A stretch of 23,292 bases of DNA from CAYSCZ01 sp964429655 (GTDB lineage Bacteria; Bacteroidota; Bacteroidia; Cytophagales; Cyclobacteriaceae). The DNA lies in the NCBI GenBank assembly GCA_964429655.1, contig CAYSCZ010000047.1, forward strand, positions 1 to 23,292. The letters run 5' to 3'. This document shows positions 15,109 through 23,141 of the stretch, one piece after another; position 1 is the stretch's first letter; each line of letters opens with the position of its first letter. A model generated the notes under the pieces. That model was not told the origin of the DNA. It worked only from the letters and a program-made list of their open reading frames with translations, and made no database searches. The translations under genes were made by a program, and so were the position numbers.

Positions 15109-17505
15109 TTGAAGAATTGGATTATCATACTATTTATAAATTTTTTGTTTACCGGTTGTGTGGGCATGAGATATCTGGAGAAGGATGAACAATTGCTTTA
15201 CAAGATCAAGTTTGATGATTCCGAAATAGCCTCGATAGATCAATTAGAAGACTTATTAGCGCAAAAACCAAATACTAAATTGCTCTCCATGCCACTGTCG
15301 CCGAGTGTGTATTTATATCAAATCGGTAGAAAGAAATATGACAAAAATGATTACAAAAACGAGAAGATAAAAATTCAAAAAAGGTTTGATCAAAAAATAG
15401 AGTCTGCAAAAAAAGATCGAAGAAAAGAAAAGCTTAAGGCCAAAAAGAATAAAAAACTTTCCAGAATAGATAAAACGATCAAGGAGGGAAACTTTTTCAT
15501 GCGCCTGGGAGAGTCTCCTGCTGTCTATGATGTTAATCAAACAAAAAAGTCCGTGGAGGCTATCCAAAGTTTCTTTTCATCAAAAGGATATTTTCGTAAT
15601 ACGGTTGATTATTCACTTCAGGAAAAAAACAGAAAAATATTATTAAAATTTACTTTTAAAGAAGGTCCAAGATATTACTACGATAGCATCTATTTTAACA
15701 TTAAAGACACTGCTGTAGCAAATATTGTAGGTAATGCTTTGGATGATAGTAAACTACATGCCGGTGGTTTTTATGAAGAACAGGCACTCACAGATGAACG
15801 CAATAGATTGTTTGAATTGCTGACCAATAATGGTTATTTCTCATTTAATAAGCAATTCATTTTTTTTAGAGTTGACACCACATCACTCGAAAAGCAAAAG
15901 ATTTTCTTGATTGTCGATATCTTAAACAATGAAGGGAAACGCCATAAAAAATTTTATATTGACAGTGTAAATTTCATTTTGGATGCGGGGCTACAAAATA
16001 AAAATATCCGAAGGTCATCGGAAATATACAAGAAAATAAACTATCAGTTCCTAAAAGATAATTACTCTGAAAAGCTACTAGACTGGCGCACGTTTCTTTA
16101 TCCGGGGGATCTATACCGTAGGGAAAATGTCCTGGAAACACAAAAGCAATTACTCAATCTTGATTTATACAAATTTATAAACATAAACTTTGACACCACC
16201 AAAGGCAGGTTTATCGCAAACATATTTACGAACCCCTTAGATAAATTCCAGACATCCAATGAGATCGGTCTTAATGTAACCGATGGGTTGCCCGGCCCTT
16301 TTATAAACTACAGCTTCAAAAACCGAAATTTATTCGGAGGTTTGGAGATACTTGAAGTAAACGGTAACGTTGGGTTTGAAGGTATTTCGGGTGTCACTGA
16401 GACAGGAAGAAGTTTTTCCAGCTTTGAATATGGAGTTAATGTGAGCTTAGGGTTCCCTCAGTTTTTATTCCCGCTGGGAAGGTTTTATAAGGCCAAGATA
16501 GGTAAGTTTAATCCACAAACAAGGTTATCGGTTGGATTAAACTTTGAAGACAGACCTGAATTTTTAAGGTGGACTTTCAGGAGCGGGATCAACTACTCCT
16601 GGCAGGCCAGTGATAAAATTGCTTACAGCCTAACCCCAATTGAAACCAATTTGATTAGTTCGGATTTAACCGAAGACTTTACTGGACTACTTGATTCACT
16701 TGAAGCTAATGGCAGCGTGATAAAAAATGCATTTGAACCTTCTTTTGTAAGCTCATCAATTTTTAATGTCCTTTTCAATTTTAATAACTATGGTACCAGC
16801 GATAAACAATCTTCCTACCTTAATGTGTATACAGAAGCCGGAAGATACCAGATTCTTGCTAATTCGGAAGACCAACAAGAGCCTGCCGGCGTTGACCATT
16901 TCATCAAAAACAACACGGATTTTCGTCAGATAATACCGCTTTCTTCCAATAGCTCAATTGCTTACAGAGTCAATGTAGGTATCGCCTTCCCTTTTGGCGA
17001 TAATAACGCAATGCCGTATGAAAAATTCTTTTTCGCCGGTGGTAGTAACGGAATAAGGGCATGGGCAACAAGAAGGTTAGGGCCCGGATCATTTGCCAGA
17101 AGAGATACACTAATGAATGGAGACATAAGAATACTTTATGATCAGGAACAACCTGGAGAAATAAGATTCCAAAATAGTATTGAATATAGAAGAAAAATAA
17201 TCAGTTTTATCAATTGGGCTCTTTTCCTGGACTTTGGAAACATCTGGACCATACGCGATGACCCATCAAGGATAGGCGCTCAATTCAGATTTGATGATTT
17301 TCTCAGTGAAATGGCAGTGGGCACCGGTATGGGGTTACGATTAGATTTTTCTTTCTTGCTATTGCGGGTTGATCTAGCTCTAAAAATGTTAGACCCAGCG
17401 CAACCAAAAGGGGAGCGCTTCATCGGAGATAACATAAGTTTTAAAAATCCCTTAGGTACAGAAGACCAGGCGATCATAAATATTGGTATCGGTTATCCAT
17501 TCTAA
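15109..17505 (+). CDS. tamL: TamL-type lipidated outer-membrane barrel (BamA/TamA superfamily)
   Basis: This 798-residue protein is a predicted outer-membrane lipoprotein with a C-terminal 16-strand-type barrel. The N-terminus is a signal peptide with lipobox FTGC, lipidated Cys near residue 17. POTRA-like segments follow (about 25-400), with a very Lys-rich insertion near 90-125. The barrel (about 400-798) includes FFAGGSNGIRAW, equivalent to the conserved VRGF-type loop, and ends in IGIGYPF with a terminal Phe. Such lipidated TamA homologues are known from Bacteroidota and work with TamB in envelope assembly. The start is TTG at 15109: a stop lies immediately upstream, and the first ATG (15166) would remove the signal peptide. 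hemF follows after 13 bases. Confidence 0.82.
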   Translation: MKNWIIILFINFLFTGCVGMRYLEKDEQLLYKIKFDDSEIASIDQLEDLLAQKPNTKLLSMPLSPSVYLYQIGRKKYDKNDYKNEKIKIQKRFDQKIESAKKDRRKEKLKAKKNKKLSRIDKTIKEGNFFMRLGESPAVYDVNQTKKSVEAIQSFFSSKGYFRNTVDYSLQEKNRKILLKFTFKEGPRYYYDSIYFNIKDTAVANIVGNALDDSKLHAGGFYEEQALTDERNRLFELLTNNGYFSFNKQFIFFRVDTTSLEKQKIFLIVDILNNEGKRHKKFYIDSVNFILDAGLQNKNIRRSSEIYKKINYQFLKDNYSEKLLDWRTFLYPGDLYRRENVLETQKQLLNLDLYKFININFDTTKGRFIANIFTNPLDKFQTSNEIGLNVTDGLPGPFINYSFKNRNLFGGLEILEVNGNVGFEGISGVTETGRSFSSFEYGVNVSLGFPQFLFPLGRFYKAKIGKFNPQTRLSVGLNFEDRPEFLRWTFRSGINYSWQASDKIAYSLTPIETNLISSDLTEDFTGLLDSLEANGSVIKNAFEPSFVSSSIFNVLFNFNNYGTSDKQSSYLNVYTEAGRYQILANSEDQQEPAGVDHFIKNNTDFRQIIPLSSNSSIAYRVNVGIAFPFGDNNAMPYEKFFFAGGSNGIRAWATRRLGPGSFARRDTLMNGDIRILYDQEQPGEIRFQNSIEYRRKIISFINWALFLDFGNIWTIRDDPSRIGAQFRFDDFLSEMAVGTGMGLRLDFSFLLLRVDLALKMLDPAQPKGERFIGDNISFKNPLGTEDQAIINIGIGYPF

Positions 17506-17518
17506 AAAGATTAAAAAT

Positions 17519-18418
17519 ATGATGGATAAGTCAGTAATAGAAAATTGGTTTCAAGAACTTCAGGACTCAATATGCAAGTCCATCACCCGGGTAGATGGAA
17601 AAAGTGTATTTAAAGAAGACCTCTGGTCAAGGGATAGCGGAGGTGGTGGTAGAACCAGGGTTATATCCGGTGGAGATGTAATAGAAAAAGGCGGTGTAAA
17701 TTTCTCAGCAGTATATGGCGCTACGCCTGAGAAAATTCTCAAAGCACTGGGTTTGACTAAATCCGATTTTTTTGCTTCAGGAGTTTCCATTGTTATGCAT
17801 CCAAAAAATCCGTTTGTACCTATCATCCACATGAATGTCCGTTATTTTGAGATGTCTGATGGTACAAAATGGTTCGGAGGAGGCATTGATTTGACGCCTC
17901 ATTATATAAACATAAATGAAGGTGAATTTTTTCACCAAAATTTAAAATCCACCTGTGATAAATTCACACCTGACTACTATCCTGAATTTAAAAAATGGGC
18001 GGATGACTACTTCTTTATAAAACACAGAAATGAGACCAGGGGAATTGGGGGTATATTTTTTGACCGACTGTCAGAAACCCATGAGTTTGCAATTAAAGAT
18101 CGATGGGAGTTTGTGAAAGAAGTTGCGATGACTTTTTCGCCCACTTATATTCAACTCATTGAAAACAATAGAAATAAAAGCTACACAGCACAAAATTTTC
18201 GGTGGCAAAAATTAAGAAGAGGCAGATATGTGGAGTTCAATTTAGTATACGATAAAGGAACAAAATTCGGTCTTGATACAGATGGACGCACTGAATCTAT
18301 ACTTATGAGCCTGCCGCCTGAAGCAACCTGGCTGTACAATCATCAACCAGAAAAAGGATCTGAAGAAGAAAAGACCTTAAATTTACTAAAGAAAGGTATT
18401 GATTGGATTAATCCCTAG
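17519..18418 (+). CDS. hemF: Oxygen-dependent coproporphyrinogen III oxidase
   Basis: HemF oxidatively decarboxylates coproporphyrinogen III to protoporphyrinogen IX with O2, in heme synthesis. With the ATG at 17519 the protein has 299 residues, the usual length. Family motifs appear in order: SGGGGRTRVI, HMNVRYFE, WFGGGIDLTPHY, KHRNETRGIGGIFFD, RRGRYVEFNLVYDKGTKFGL and GRTESILMSLPP. Upstream in-frame TTG at 17483 would run into the tamL coding end and is unlikely. It lies 13 bases after tamL. The O2-dependent form, rather than radical-SAM HemN, indicates growth with oxygen; a separate HemN elsewhere cannot be excluded. Confidence 0.96.
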   Translation: MMDKSVIENWFQELQDSICKSITRVDGKSVFKEDLWSRDSGGGGRTRVISGGDVIEKGGVNFSAVYGATPEKILKALGLTKSDFFASGVSIVMHPKNPFVPIIHMNVRYFEMSDGTKWFGGGIDLTPHYININEGEFFHQNLKSTCDKFTPDYYPEFKKWADDYFFIKHRNETRGIGGIFFDRLSETHEFAIKDRWEFVKEVAMTFSPTYIQLIENNRNKSYTAQNFRWQKLRRGRYVEFNLVYDKGTKFGLDTDGRTESILMSLPPEATWLYNHQPEKGSEEEKTLNLLKKGIDWINP

Positions 18419-18507
18419 CAACTCGAAAGATAAATTTAAGCATTGGTTAGTTTAATTACACATTCATATCTCTATTCCTTGAAACTGATTTCCATTATTT
18501 TTGAGGA

Positions 18508-21500
18508 ATGAACAACATATCCCATACCCTTGAATTATACCACCCCAGAAATCCTATTCGAATAGTTACTGCTGCATCATTATTTGATGGACACGATGCT
18601 TCAATCAATATAATGAGAAGAATTATCCAATCATCAGGCTGTGAAGTTATTCATTTAGGCCACAATCGGTCTGTTGAGGAAATTGTTAATTGCGCTATCC
18701 AGGAAGACGTTCAGGCTATTGCAATAACTTCTTACCAGGGCGGCCATGTGGAGTTTTTTAAATATATGTATGATCTGCTTAGAAAAAACGGGGTTGACCA
18801 TATTAAAATATTTGGTGGTGGAGGAGGCACGATACTTCCTAAAGAGATAGAAGAATTGCATGAATATGGCATAGAAAGAATCTACTCTCCGGATGATGGA
18901 CGGGAGATGGGTCTTCTGGGAATGATCAATGACCTCGTTAAAAAAGCTGATTATTCTCTTGGCTTAAATGGTCAATCTAAAAACCTAGATACCACTACCA
19001 TTGCCAGGTTAATAACCATAGCTGAAAATGCGCCGGATAGTTTTAAAAAATTTTTGGATCAGCATAAAATAAATCAAGCTGTAATAGAAATCCCCGTTTT
19101 GGGTATTACAGGTACAGGTGGCTCCGGGAAATCTTCGCTGGTGGATGAATTGGTAAGAAGATTTATGGAAGATTTTAAAGATAAAAAATTAGGCATCATC
19201 TCTGTTGATCCATCTAAAAGGAAATCCGGCGGTGCTCTGCTTGGGGATCGTATTCGTATGAATTCAATCAATCACCCGGGCGTTTATATGCGTTCACTTG
19301 CGACCAGGCAATCCAATCTAGCCTTGTCAAAGCATGTTCAAGAAGCGGTAAATATCCTCAAAATGGCAGGTTATGACCTAATCATTCTTGAAACATCAGG
19401 AATTGGTCAATCAGATACTGAGATCGTTGACCATTCTGATGTGTCCCTTTATGTGATGACCCCTGAGTATGGCGCTGCCACACAACTGGAGAAAATTGAT
19501 ATGCTTGATTTCGCCGATATAATCGCTATAAACAAATTTGATAAAAGGGGATCCCAGGATGCTCTAAGAGATGTAAAAAAACAATACCAACGAAACCAGG
19601 GATTGTGGGAGAAAAACGTGAAGGATATGCCCGTGTATGGGACCATTGCCTCTCAATTCAATGACCCGGGAATGAATACATTGTATGCCCGAGTTATTGA
19701 TTTACTCAATAGTAAATTCAATTTACAATGGAAATCCAGTCATGAAAATGCGCTCAATGAATCAGAAAAAATATTTATCATCCCTCCGCATAGGAGCAGA
19801 TACTTATCTGAAATTTCTGAAACGATCAGAGCATATGATAGAAACGTTCACCTTCAAAGTCAGCTTGCCCAAAAGTTGTATGGCTTATCAAAATCTATCA
19901 CCACATTAAAAGAACTGAGTCAGAAAGATCAGGGGATTAAATCCCTAAAAATTGCTTATGACAAACTACTGATTGATTTACATCCACGGAACAAACAAAT
20001 AATAGATAACTGGACGTCCCAAAAAAAGCGATATACTGATGAAGATTATGTCTATAACATAAGGGATAAGGAGATTAAAGTAAAAACACATACCAAATCA
20101 TTGTCAAATTCATCGATACCAAAAGTTTCACTGCCTAAATATGAAGCATGGGGTGACATCTTAAGGTGGTCCTTGCAGGAAAACGTTCCAGGTGAGTTTC
20201 CATTTACAGCGGGCGTATTCCCTTTCAAGAGACAAAATGAGGATCCAACCCGGATGTTTGCTGGAGAAGGTGGCCCCGAGCGCACCAATAAACGGTTTCA
20301 TTACCTTTCCTCAGGTCTACCTGCCGCACGTCTATCTACTGCTTTTGATTCTGTTACACTATATGGCGAGGACCCGGACTACAGACCGGATATTTATGGA
20401 AAAATAGGCAACTCAGGGGTAAGCGTATGTTGTCTTGACGATGCTAAAAAATTATATTCCGGATTTGACCTGACCAAACCTTCAACATCCGTGTCGATGA
20501 CCATCAATGGTCCGGCGGCTACAATTTGTGCATTTTTTATGAATGCTGCCATCGATCAACAATGTGAGGTCTACATTCATCAAAATGGTTTAAAAGAAGA
20601 GATTGAGAAACAAGTAGACAAACTTTTCGAAGGCAAACAATCACCCAGAAAACATTATAACGGCGCACTACCTGAAGGAAATGACGGCCTGGGATTGATG
20701 CTCATGGGAACTACCGGCGATCAGGTATTACCAGCCGAAACCTATGAAAAAATCAAAACCGATACGATATCAAAGGTGAGGGGTACCCTTCAGGCAGATA
20801 TTTTAAAAGAGGATCAGGCCCAAAATACCTGTATTTTTTCTACGGAATTTTCGCTTAAGTTAATGGGGGATGTTCAGCAATATTTTATTGATCATAATGT
20901 CCGTAATTTTTATTCCGTATCAATATCCGGTTATCACATCGCAGAAGCCGGCGCAAATCCAATAACGCAGTTGGCACTTACCCTGTCCAATGGGTTCACC
21001 TTTGTGGAATATTATGTGTCGCGCGGAATGGATGTCGATAAATTTGCTCCTAACCTTTCGTTCTTCTTTTCCAATGGAATAGACCCTGAGTATGCGGTAA
21101 TCGGAAGGGTAGCAAGAAGGATATGGGCAAAAGCCATGAGATATAAATACGGAGCCGATGAACGTTCACAAAAACTAAAATATCATATTCAGACTTCCGG
21201 GCGGTCACTTCATGCACAGGAAATTGACTTTAACGATATCCGAACTACACTACAAGCATTGTACGCCATCTATGACAATTGCAATTCTTTGCATACTAAT
21301 GCCTATGATGAAGCCATCACCACACCAACAGAAGAATCGGTAAGAAGGGCCATGGCCATACAATTAATTATAAACAAAGAATTAGGGCTGGCAAAAAATG
21401 AAAACCCTTTACAGGGGTCGTTCATCATCGAGGAGTTGACTGATCTGGTCGAAGAAGCTGTATTGTTAGAATTTGATCGTATCACAGAACGTGGGGGTGT

Positions 21501-21879
21501 CTTAGGTGCTATGGAAAATATGTACCAAAGAAATAAAATACAAGACGAAAGCATTCATTATGAAACCTTAAAGCACAATGGTGAATATCCCATCATCGGT
21601 GTTAACACTTTTTTATCTTCTAAAGGGTCCCCAACAGTTATCCCCGGAGAAGTGATCAGGGCTACAAAAGAGGAAAAGGAAGCTCAAATTGAGATGTTAA
21701 AAAATCTGCACCTCAGAAATAAGCCAATTGCTGACCAAAGACTACATGACCTTAAGGAAAGTGCACGGCACAATAAGAATCTCTTTGAGCAATTAATGGA
21801 GGTTAGTAAATATTGTTCATTAGGACAGATAACACATGCCCTGTTCGATATGGGCGGTCAATACAGAAGAAATATGTAG
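18508..21879 (+). CDS. icmF: Fused isobutyryl-CoA mutase with its G-protein chaperone (IcmF)
   Basis: This 1123-residue protein fuses three parts. A B12-binding domain comes first, with DGHDAS: Asp27 and the His29 cobalt ligand. A MeaB-like GTPase follows, with P-loop GTGGSGKS at 202-209, NKFD at 342-345 and ETSGIGQS between. A mutase barrel runs from about residue 545, with SISGYH (His810). It isomerises isobutyryl-CoA and n-butyryl-CoA with adenosylcobalamin. Substrate residues support this: RMFAG has Phe584 where methylmalonyl-CoA mutase has Tyr89, and AQNT has Gln772 where it has Arg207; isobutyryl-CoA mutase has Phe and Gln there. It lies 89 bases after hemF. TATTTTTG at 18496-18503 may be fortuitous, being only four bases from the ATG. 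Confidence 0.95.
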   Translation: MNNISHTLELYHPRNPIRIVTAASLFDGHDASINIMRRIIQSSGCEVIHLGHNRSVEEIVNCAIQEDVQAIAITSYQGGHVEFFKYMYDLLRKNGVDHIKIFGGGGGTILPKEIEELHEYGIERIYSPDDGREMGLLGMINDLVKKADYSLGLNGQSKNLDTTTIARLITIAENAPDSFKKFLDQHKINQAVIEIPVLGITGTGGSGKSSLVDELVRRFMEDFKDKKLGIISVDPSKRKSGGALLGDRIRMNSINHPGVYMRSLATRQSNLALSKHVQEAVNILKMAGYDLIILETSGIGQSDTEIVDHSDVSLYVMTPEYGAATQLEKIDMLDFADIIAINKFDKRGSQDALRDVKKQYQRNQGLWEKNVKDMPVYGTIASQFNDPGMNTLYARVIDLLNSKFNLQWKSSHENALNESEKIFIIPPHRSRYLSEISETIRAYDRNVHLQSQLAQKLYGLSKSITTLKELSQKDQGIKSLKIAYDKLLIDLHPRNKQIIDNWTSQKKRYTDEDYVYNIRDKEIKVKTHTKSLSNSSIPKVSLPKYEAWGDILRWSLQENVPGEFPFTAGVFPFKRQNEDPTRMFAGEGGPERTNKRFHYLSSGLPAARLSTAFDSVTLYGEDPDYRPDIYGKIGNSGVSVCCLDDAKKLYSGFDLTKPSTSVSMTINGPAATICAFFMNAAIDQQCEVYIHQNGLKEEIEKQVDKLFEGKQSPRKHYNGALPEGNDGLGLMLMGTTGDQVLPAETYEKIKTDTISKVRGTLQADILKEDQAQNTCIFSTEFSLKLMGDVQQYFIDHNVRNFYSVSISGYHIAEAGANPITQLALTLSNGFTFVEYYVSRGMDVDKFAPNLSFFFSNGIDPEYAVIGRVARRIWAKAMRYKYGADERSQKLKYHIQTSGRSLHAQEIDFNDIRTTLQALYAIYDNCNSLHTNAYDEAITTPTEESVRRAMAIQLIINKELGLAKNENPLQGSFIIEELTDLVEEAVLLEFDRITERGGVLGAMENMYQRNKIQDESIHYETLKHNGEYPIIGVNTFLSSKGSPTVIPGEVIRATKEEKEAQIEMLKNLHLRNKPIADQRLHDLKESARHNKNLFEQLMEVSKYCSLGQITHALFDMGGQYRRNM

Positions 21880-21898
21880 CAACTTAATTAATATAAAT

Positions 21899-22315
21899 AT
21901 GGCAACTAAAATCTTATTGAATTACAAAGCAGACAAAGAATATGAAGTGATAAATGAAACGGGGGCTAAGGTAGATATAGACATGTATGGCCCCGATGAA
22001 AAGAAAGCGCAATCGCCTATGGAGTTATTGCTCGCTGGCGTTATAGCATGTGCTGCGGTTGATATCGTATCCATAGTGAAAAAAAAAAGAAAAACGTTTA
22101 TCGACCTGAAAGGTGAGGTATTGGGCGAAAGAAGGGATGAAATACCCCGGAAATTTGTTGGTATGGAGATTAAATACACACTGTATTCCCCCGACACTTC
22201 AGTTGAAGAATTTGATAAAATCGTTGAGCTGGCGGTAGAAAAGTATTGCAGTGTGGTTTCCAGTCTTGACCCAAATACTGAGGTCATACATAAATCAGAG
22301 GTTATTACTCAATAA
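21899..22315 (+). CDS. OsmC-family protein
   Basis: A 138-residue protein of the OsmC/Ohr fold, a group that includes thiol-dependent peroxidases. The two expected cysteines are present: Cys51 in AGVIACAAVD and Cys117 in EKYCSVVSSLDP. SPMELLLAGV is also characteristic. It resembles the YhfA-like branch more than Ohr, so its substrate is open. The ATG at 21899, 19 bases after icmF, gives the family N-terminus; a longer frame from 21836 runs back into icmF and is not credible. A homopolymer of ten A (22079-22088) encodes the KKK stretch near residues 61-63. A long hairpin overlaps the stop codon. Confidence 0.88.
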   Translation: MATKILLNYKADKEYEVINETGAKVDIDMYGPDEKKAQSPMELLLAGVIACAAVDIVSIVKKKRKTFIDLKGEVLGERRDEIPRKFVGMEIKYTLYSPDTSVEEFDKIVELAVEKYCSVVSSLDPNTEVIHKSEVITQ

Positions 22316-22321
22316 CCTCTG
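22296..22321 (+). terminator. Long hairpin overlapping the osmC-family stop codon
   Basis: CAGAGGTTATT (22296-22306) and its exact complement (22311-22321) form an 11-pair stem with loop ACTC. The stem includes the last codons and the TAA stop at 22313-22315. No real T-tract follows on either strand. It lies between convergent genes, the CBS gene ending at 22353, so it may protect 3' ends or stop transcripts with help from Rho. Confidence 0.6.
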
Positions 22322-22352
22322 GTTCCAGTTTGGCTATTTCACATAACAATGC

Positions 22353-22844
22353 CTACCCAAATGGATTGGATGAGCCTTCCAGGTAAGAGGTATCAGGAGA
22401 TCCACTAACCTCAGGTTTTCTGCCCTCTGCTATCGCATGGATGTACCGTACAATGTCCTTGATGGACACGATACCTACTATTTTACCATCTTTTTCAATA
22501 GGCAAGGCCTCAAAAGAACAATCATTGATTATGTTAGAAGCATCACCAATGGGCGTGGTTGGAGGAATACTTATATGATCCCGGCGCATAATGTCCGTTA
22601 GGTTAATCTTTTCATCCAGCATCTTGGTATTTCCTTTCCTAATGGACTCCGCATGCTCACGCAAAAATCTTAACACATCTGTCTCATTGATCATACCTAT
22701 GAATTTGTCATTTTCATCGACAATGGGTAAATGATGCATATCATGCTGTGTAAACATTTCTATGACCTGAGATAGTTGATTGTTCACATTGCCAACCACA
22801 ACCTGCTCAGTCATGATGTAAGCAACTTCCGTTTTTAAATCCAT
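22353..22844 (-). CDS. Protein of two CBS domains
   Basis: A 163-residue protein made of a tandem CBS pair (Bateman module) and almost nothing else. The first domain is about 8-62 (VAYIMTEQVVVG, HHLPIVDENDKFIGMINETDVLRFL). The second is about 85-142 (LTDIMRRDHISI, EALPIEKDGKIVGIVSIKDIVRYI). Such proteins usually bind adenine nucleotides or S-adenosylmethionine and act on a partner; no partner is fused here. The C-terminal 20 residues look disordered. It converges with the osmC-family gene; the small membrane protein lies 130 bases upstream on the same strand. Confidence 0.88.
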   Translation of the reverse strand: MDLKTEVAYIMTEQVVVGNVNNQLSQVIEMFTQHDMHHLPIVDENDKFIGMINETDVLRFLREHAESIRKGNTKMLDEKINLTDIMRRDHISIPPTTPIGDASNIINDCSFEALPIEKDGKIVGIVSIKDIVRYIHAIAEGRKPEVSGSPDTSYLEGSSNPFG

Positions 22845-22974
22845 ATAAAAAGTGCTTTGTATGTTAATTGATTGATTAATAAGCTAATTTAACAATTTTT
22901 TATTAAGAAACCTTTCTATAACCGGTGATTTATGTTGAAAGCATGCACTCATCAACGCGCAGGCTTTATGAAGT

Positions 22975-23103
22975 TTAAACTACTGAAAAGAATACGTACG
23001 CCGATATAGCCAAAGCTGCCATTAATAATGAGACAACCAATAAAAAATAGTTACTTCCTTTAACCTCCTGAAAATTAGATTGTTCGTTTTCCTTGCTTTT
23101 CAT
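22975..23103 (-). CDS. Small single-span membrane protein, 42 residues
   Basis: An ORF starts with ATG at 23103 and ends with TAA at 22975. Its first 18 residues are polar (MKSKENEQSNFQEVKGSN). A hydrophobic helix runs from about residue 19 to the end (YFLLVVSLLMAALAISAY, then VFFSVV). This looks like an N-in or tail-anchored membrane peptide. A TAnnTTTG box sits at 23134-23141, about 30 bases before the start, and an imperfect hairpin (22938-22967) follows the stop. No family is recognised. The coherent polar-plus-helix pattern and the promoter support a real gene, though a chance ORF of this size is possible. Confidence 0.55.
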   Translation of the reverse strand: MKSKENEQSNFQEVKGSNYFLLVVSLLMAALAISAYVFFSVV

Positions 23104-23133
23104 ATTTATTTAACCTTTAATAAAACATTACCC

Positions 23134-23141
23134 CAAAGTTA
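23134..23141 (-). promoter_or_regulatory. TAnnTTTG -7 box of the small membrane protein gene
   Basis: On the minus strand TAACTTTG matches the Bacteroidota -7 consensus and lies 30 bases before the ATG at 23103. A clear -33 TTTG is not visible in the AT-rich sequence further upstream, so the assignment rests on the -7 box and position. Confidence 0.4.

Noticed and set aside
17483..17518. Extended hemF start at TTG 17483
   Set aside because: The extension overlaps the end of tamL and adds residues not seen in HemF; ATG at 17519 gives the usual length.
18496..18503. TATTTTTG as a promoter for icmF
   Set aside because: It matches TAnnTTTG but ends four bases before the ATG, so the transcript would begin inside the gene; no -33 element at proper spacing.
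19685..19909. Alternative-frame ORF inside icmF
   Set aside because: Shadow of the long, motif-complete icmF frame; no domain, no promoter.
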